NCBI GenBank assembly: GCA_008360975.2
Contig: CM039195.1
Span: 15,739,010 to 15,803,009 of the forward strand
Source of the DNA: Lichenostomus cassidix
Taxonomy: Eukaryota; Chordata; Aves; Passeriformes; Meliphagidae
Length of the DNA: 64,000 nucleotides
Reading direction: 5' to 3'
Shown: one piece after another, positions 59,201 to 64,000 of the stretch
How positions within the stretch are numbered: the first letter of the stretch is position 1
How the letters are laid out: each line of letters opens with the position of its first letter
Notes under the pieces: model-generated
Told to the model about the DNA's origin: nothing
Databases searched by the model: none
What the model saw: the letters and a program-made list of their open reading frames with translations, nothing else
Program-made: the position numbers and the translations under genes

Positions 59201-62200
59201 AGATTCAGCCATTTTGACTCTGAACATGAGATTTTCAGAGACATACAAGTCAGACTTGTTATGCATGATTGATGGTAAAGTTTTGAGCACATACAAATAA
59301 ACTGAAACTTTAAAAATATTTTGGTACTTTCCATAGAGGAACAAATTCTGAGTAGGCTATACAGAAGCTTTTAGTCCAGGAAAGGGCTACTGTACCCTTG
59401 CAAAACATGGAAGAAAGCCAGCCGTAGGAGCTTGTTAAAGAGGAGTAAGCACAAGACTGGTCTGGTACCCAGCATTTTGGCAAGGCTGAGCTGCCAGTGC
59501 CACTGAATCAGTGGCTTAAGAGGAATCTTGAAACTTTACAAGTGTCTCTTGTATCTGTTTACCTGCACAGATGAATGGCTGTGTGCAGGTACATACCTCT
59601 TGTGCTCCTCCACCTGTGCATGGGGGATCAGAGGACTCAGCTCACCTTCTTGGCTGTGAGCAGCAGCTCCATTGCCTTCTCATACTGAGCATGTTCGATG
59701 AAGAACTTGGAGCAGCGGGTTAGCAGAGCTGGGTCAGACTTCTCATCCAGATCCTCAGCAATGAGCTGCAGGGCCCCAAACTGCTGTGTGGCAAAGGCCA
59801 GCTCCAGGGCTTTGGAGAAATGTCCTGCCTGCAAAATTAGGAATAAGGCTTCAAAGACTGAAATGAGCACTACAGAGACAGTTCACAGGGTACCCTGGAG
59901 TGGTTTAATAAAGCATTAGCCACCATGAAGAAATTACTAATAAACAGGACATAGTAAGAATCACAGCTGATCTAACATTCCTGTAGGAACTGCTTCAGTG
60001 TAAAGCGCAGGAGTTTCTACTAAAGACATTTACCTTGTGGTATAATGTAACAGCTCTGTCCATTTGATCCCCCTTTTCCTCATAATAGCAGGCTGCTTCT
60101 ATCATGTCTTCTGGTGAACTCAGGAGAGCCAGGTTCATCAGTTGATCATCTAAATTATTCACCTGTTCAAAAGCAAAGATTTGGCTCTGGGTCTGCAGAC
60201 AAAATTTCATTAATTCCAACTTCTGGCAAGCCTGTGGCTTTATACTGTCACATGGTATTAAACTATCACCCCCTTCTGTCTAAAACCTGTAGAACCCAAG
60301 TGACTTTCCACCTCAATTTGATTATTTCTTTCAGGGAGTTTGTGATGATCTGCTCAAGAAAAATACTGTTCCAAACCACCAAGGCTTTATTGATCCACCT
60401 TTGGTAGAAGACATCAGCAGAAACCAGAAGCAGCTTCATCATGGGCTGTCCATGAACAGGCAGTGTCTTATGGGAGAGAATGGGCACGAACGCCTTGTAC
60501 CCACCTGCACTGTGTGCTGCAAAGGGCAGAACCCTGTGCTGGTGTGGGCACACTGCGCCTCTCTGCATACCTTGCACAAGCGGATGGCGTTGTTGAACGC
60601 CTGGGCCCGGCTGTAGAAGTGCACAGCCTGCTTGATGTCCTCCTGGCTCTCATACTGGCGTGCCAGGTGATAGGAGGCTGCCCCGTTCCCTGTTTCATTT
60701 GCTATTTCAGCAGCCTGCAGAGGGAATTGTACAGCTTTACTTCATGCCCATGCTCCTCCCAGGAATGAGAACTCAGGAAGCAGATGGAAGCAGGCTGCCT
60801 TACCTTCTGAATGTTGCCTTGAAAGCAGTGAACACGGACTAGAGAAAAATAATCCTGAGCCAGTGTATAGTATTTTAGTGCGGATTCCATGTCTGACTGG
60901 CTCTCCAAGTACTGTGCCCACCACTTCCACAGGCTCCTGGAAAAGCAACATCATATTAACAGCAGCAACAAAAGCTGCCAGAGGCTGTTTTTCACTCCTA
61001 GAAAGCTTGAACTAAAGACTGAACATGTTTTTTAGAACACATACTTTACGCCAAACCAAGTGTGACACTCCCAAGGTCTGCAGTATACAAGCGGTCAGCC
61101 TGGATAACCAATGTGGCAGTTCTTGAGCAAGTGCAACATAAACCTGAAAAGCTGTGGGAGGGTCACAGTGGATAAGGCAGGCGTTGAATGGGACTGAAAG
61201 GATTCGCACTCCTTCGTCCTCGCTCTCATCACAAGTTGTATTTCAGACCTGACAGCCCCATGTAGAAGGAACAAGCATTGCACTGACCTGTCTTTCATCT
61301 TGTTGACATAGTTCTCCAGGGCTTGTAAGTCTTCAGAGAGCATTCGAGGTGCCTCAAACCTGTGTGTGTCTGACTTCTCATAGCTGTAGAGAAGAATATA
61401 TTTGATGTGAAATGACAGCCTCCTTAGTAGCTCACTTTCTGTGAGACTAATATCTAGTATCTAGAGACTAATATTTCTGTGAGACTAATATCTAGAGACT
61501 AATATTAGACAAGACTAATATCCATTTAGTCTTGTTGGCCATTCATCAACTGACAACACTGGCAACAACTACTTTAGTTCTGTAAGTTCACTGTTGCAGT
61601 ATACCAGCACCATCAAAAATTGAAAGTTCAATAGTACTGCCAGGCACCTGGAATGAGGAAGTGTGATTTTGACAGTACAGAAAATACTTTAAAAGTGCCA
61701 GTGATGGCCCAAAGAAGTATTCCAGAAAGTTCCCCAAGAATCAAGCACAGCTGGCTGAACAGGTCATAAAAGCCCCAGGCTCCACATTGTGCCACCCACA
61801 GCAACATTTGCCTCTGCCACTGCTGGGGGTCCTGCTCTACCCCAGCACCCATCTCTCCTCACCCCATTGCCCACCATGGCCATCAGTGGGTCTGCCTGAG
61901 CACAGCAGAGCTCTGCTTTGATTCTGAATAGAACTGACCTTCTTGGATAATGATGATGATGATGGGAACTTTCATATTGGAAAACTCATATAAAAACAAG
62001 ATCTCAAACAAGAAATACAGGACATCAAAAATAACTTCCCATGGGACTTGGCAGTCACAGGAGAGGATCAGACACCAGAAGCAACCAAGTCAAACTAAGT
62101 TCTGCTCCAGCAGCTGTGTCTGGGACTCTCGGGAAAAGCAAATAAATGTTTTTGTCGTGGAAAAGGAAGGAAAAGATGGCAGTGATCTTCCAGAGACAAA

Positions 62201-62641
62201 CACAGGATTGGATATGAGTGGGGTTTAGCTACTGGCCCTGACAGACTCTTGACCTTTTTGACACTATACATTATTTGCATGATAGGGTGCTGGAAGATTT
62301 CACTGGGAATGCTTTCACTCTGGGAGAGAGAAGGCACCAGAAACAGGAAAAGAATTAATTTTTACTGGTCATCATCAGACATCCTCCTTCACCCATCTCC
62401 ACGGGAGAACAAGGCTCCCAGTCCCCTAGGTACCCCCAGCTGGTGCTTACTGGGTGAGTGCGAGGCTCTGCTGCCTGGTTGCTTCCAGGTGCTTCGCGTA
62501 GTTGTAGTGGGTGGTGCGCAGGTGAACCCGGTCATGAGCCTCGGCCGTTTCAATGGCTTTCTGCCACTGGTTGGAGGCCTGGTAGAGCTCGTTCAGGAGG
62601 TCATACCGTTTGGAAGCCTTGTATAACCGCTCTGCATCCTC
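56279..62641 (-). CDS. IFT140: intraflagellar transport protein 140, C-terminal part
   Basis: Core IFT-A subunit for retrograde ciliary transport and membrane-protein entry into cilia. Eleven exons in transcript order: 62641-62451, 61383-61288, 60936-60804, 60714-60571, 60162-60034, 59828-59646, 58961-58755, 58592-58380, 58300-58134, 57166-57025 and 56479-56279. Phases agree at every junction, giving 601 residues and a TGA. The N-terminal WD40 propellers lie beyond the window. The visible part is the TPR-like helical array: [119 protein letters not shown] and [20 protein letters not shown]. It ends in a typical acidic tail ([12 protein letters not shown]). It converges on TELO2 with about 1 kb between stop and poly(A) signals. 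Confidence 0.96.
57325..57897 (+). mobile_element. CR1 LINE 3' fragment, longest in window, in IFT140 intron
   Basis: Contains the end of the reverse-transcriptase ORF region (GGGATTCTGTCCCTCTGCC, then CTCAGGTGAGACCTCACCTG) and the full 3' region down to ATTCTATGATTTTATGAT. It is antisense to IFT140. The frame is broken and no protein is made. Confidence 0.88.
61436..61523 (+). repeat. local tandem repeat in IFT140 intron
   Basis: Four or five imperfect copies of a 15-20 bp unit around GAGACTAATATCTAG, with the variants TGTGAGACTAATATC and AAGACTAATATCC. Confidence 0.8.
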
Positions 62642-64000
62642 CTGGAAGAGGAACACCCAAAATCCCTGTCAGCCCCGACTGCACTTCATGTCAGTCACAC
62701 CAGGTACTGCACCTTGGAGAAATTTATTAGTGCAGGGTATTGCAATGCAATTAAAGCAACAACCATCCAGGCAGGGGGTTTAATCAACTAAATATATGTA
62801 GCCTGGAATAGCATGTTATTGGGAAACAGGATGTTTATGTAAAAATAAGGAAAGCACTCAGATCCTGATGTTTATTGTACAGAATTGACTGGGAGCGAGG
62901 TGGGTGACATGACCAAGTCATCAATGGTCAAATGCTGTCATCAGGAGTGTGAATCACCAAAAACAGAGACATGCTTTGGTGGTGGTACAGCTACTGACCA
63001 CACTGTCCACCCAGGAGTGAGGCTTAGGAGAAGGTCCTGACACTCAGGGTTTGGGAATTAACGTGCTGCAAGCCAGGTAACACCTGTGACCTCCCAGGAG
63101 GTCTCAGAGGCAGCAATGCTGTTTATGGATAACTGAGCTCCATTCCTGGGAAAAAATGCTATTAATTTATTACAGAATTAGAACAGGAGGGTTATGCTGA
63201 TGCTGACACAAGTGTGAGCAAATTTGGAACTATTATTTTTATGCTCTGAGAGGTACTAACTCCTGTGGAAGGAGCATTTTCCTGCTCCACCCAACCGCTG
63301 TCCAGCTGAACACTATATTTAGTAAATTGAGATTATCTGTCCAAGACAGAAAAATAGTTTCTGTGTCCTATTGTTTCAAATTAAAAAAAGCATAGAAAGT
63401 GGAAAAGGAAGATGGCTGCCCTAGGATTCTGTACAAGATGGAAAAAAGCAGAACTCCATTTGTTTTGCTGTAGTTCCTTTCCACCTCTCCAAACAGATCT
63501 AAATATCCAAGAGAAGAAGCACTGACACTTTTCAGCCTCATGCCTTTCTCTGCTAGGAAGCCTTTACAAACATTTAGCTTAAATTTTCCTTTCTTCCTTG
63601 CCTTTAACTTAGAATAGTTACTCTCTATCCCTCTGTCTCTCTCTTCCATACTCATCAAATAACTGTAGATTGCTAAATATCTTTTCAGGCCAAATTCTAA
63701 TTATTTGGCCATTTTCAAGATTTCTGTGTCTGTGAAGTCCTTCCAAGAGCTGAGCAATTTGCACTGATTTTCTCTGAACTTTTTCCAGTTCATCAACTTT
63801 TTTTTTTTTTCATGGTAATGAGCTACTTAAATAGCGGAAGTCGTCATTCCAGCTGTAGCTGCCCTGAATACACAGAAAGGAGTTACCAAATACAAGCACC
63901 AGGATGTACCGTCTCCTTAAACACAGCCCCAAACCGATTTTTGCTGTCATAGCATCTTGCTATTTTTTATCTAATTCAATTTTTCCTGTAGACTGTGGGT
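62642..64000 (-). other. IFT140: IFT140 intron running off the window end
   Basis: No further IFT140 exon was recognised upstream of the exon beginning at 62641. The sequence is AT-rich and contains no repeat that I can name. Confidence 0.55.

Noticed and set aside
1..64000. tRNA, rRNA, CRISPR arrays, intronic snoRNA
   Set aside because: No cloverleaf with box A/B, no regularly spaced direct repeats, and no convincing paired C and D boxes with terminal stems found by eye. A covariance-model scan would be needed to exclude snoRNAs.

Overview
This is avian genomic DNA, most likely from a songbird-like species. CR1 retroposon fragments recur in both orientations, several with the CR1 3' tail ending in ATTCTRTG-like repeats. 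They are joined by solo retroviral LTRs with clean target-site duplications (TSDs). The real genes are split into many short exons with GT-AG introns, as in a vertebrate. No prokaryotic feature, tRNA, rRNA or CRISPR array was seen.

Left part (1-26 kb, repeat-rich). About 0.3-10.7 kb holds the remains of a plus-strand multi-exon gene for a membrane protein with lamin-tail-like modules, one transmembrane helix and a short cytoplasmic tail. It carries two frameshifts and three in-frame stops and is interrupted by at least four LTRs and three CR1 copies. About 12.1-13.9 kb holds an intact three-exon minus-strand gene for a protein of about 319 residues, with an N-terminal transposase/paired-like helix-turn-helix and a C-terminal coiled coil. 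I cannot name it. About 14-26 kb is mostly intergenic, with CR1 copies, a probable LTR and a GC-rich patch near 23.6-24.2 kb.

Right part (26-64 kb, conserved genes). RNPS1 (plus; exon-junction-complex splicing factor) starts in a CpG-rich promoter at 26.3 kb and ends at a poly(A) signal at 35.86 kb. TELO2 (plus; TTT-complex chaperone for PIKK kinases) starts only about 190 bp later. All 20 coding exons could be joined in frame to 836 residues. IFT140 (minus; IFT-A ciliary transport) converges on TELO2. Its last 11 exons (601 residues) lie here and the gene continues past 64 kb. The convergent TELO2-IFT140 pair matches the arrangement in human 16p13.3.

Points most worth a second look: an RNPS1 start codon that appears to be assembled across a splice junction, with a relic of the alternative first coding exon that has lost its ATG; an unannotated in-frame 30-nt candidate microexon in RNPS1; the unnamed HTH/coiled-coil gene with an LC8-type TQT motif; the decayed lamin-tail-like membrane protein gene; and nested LTR insertions whose order can be read from intact TSDs.
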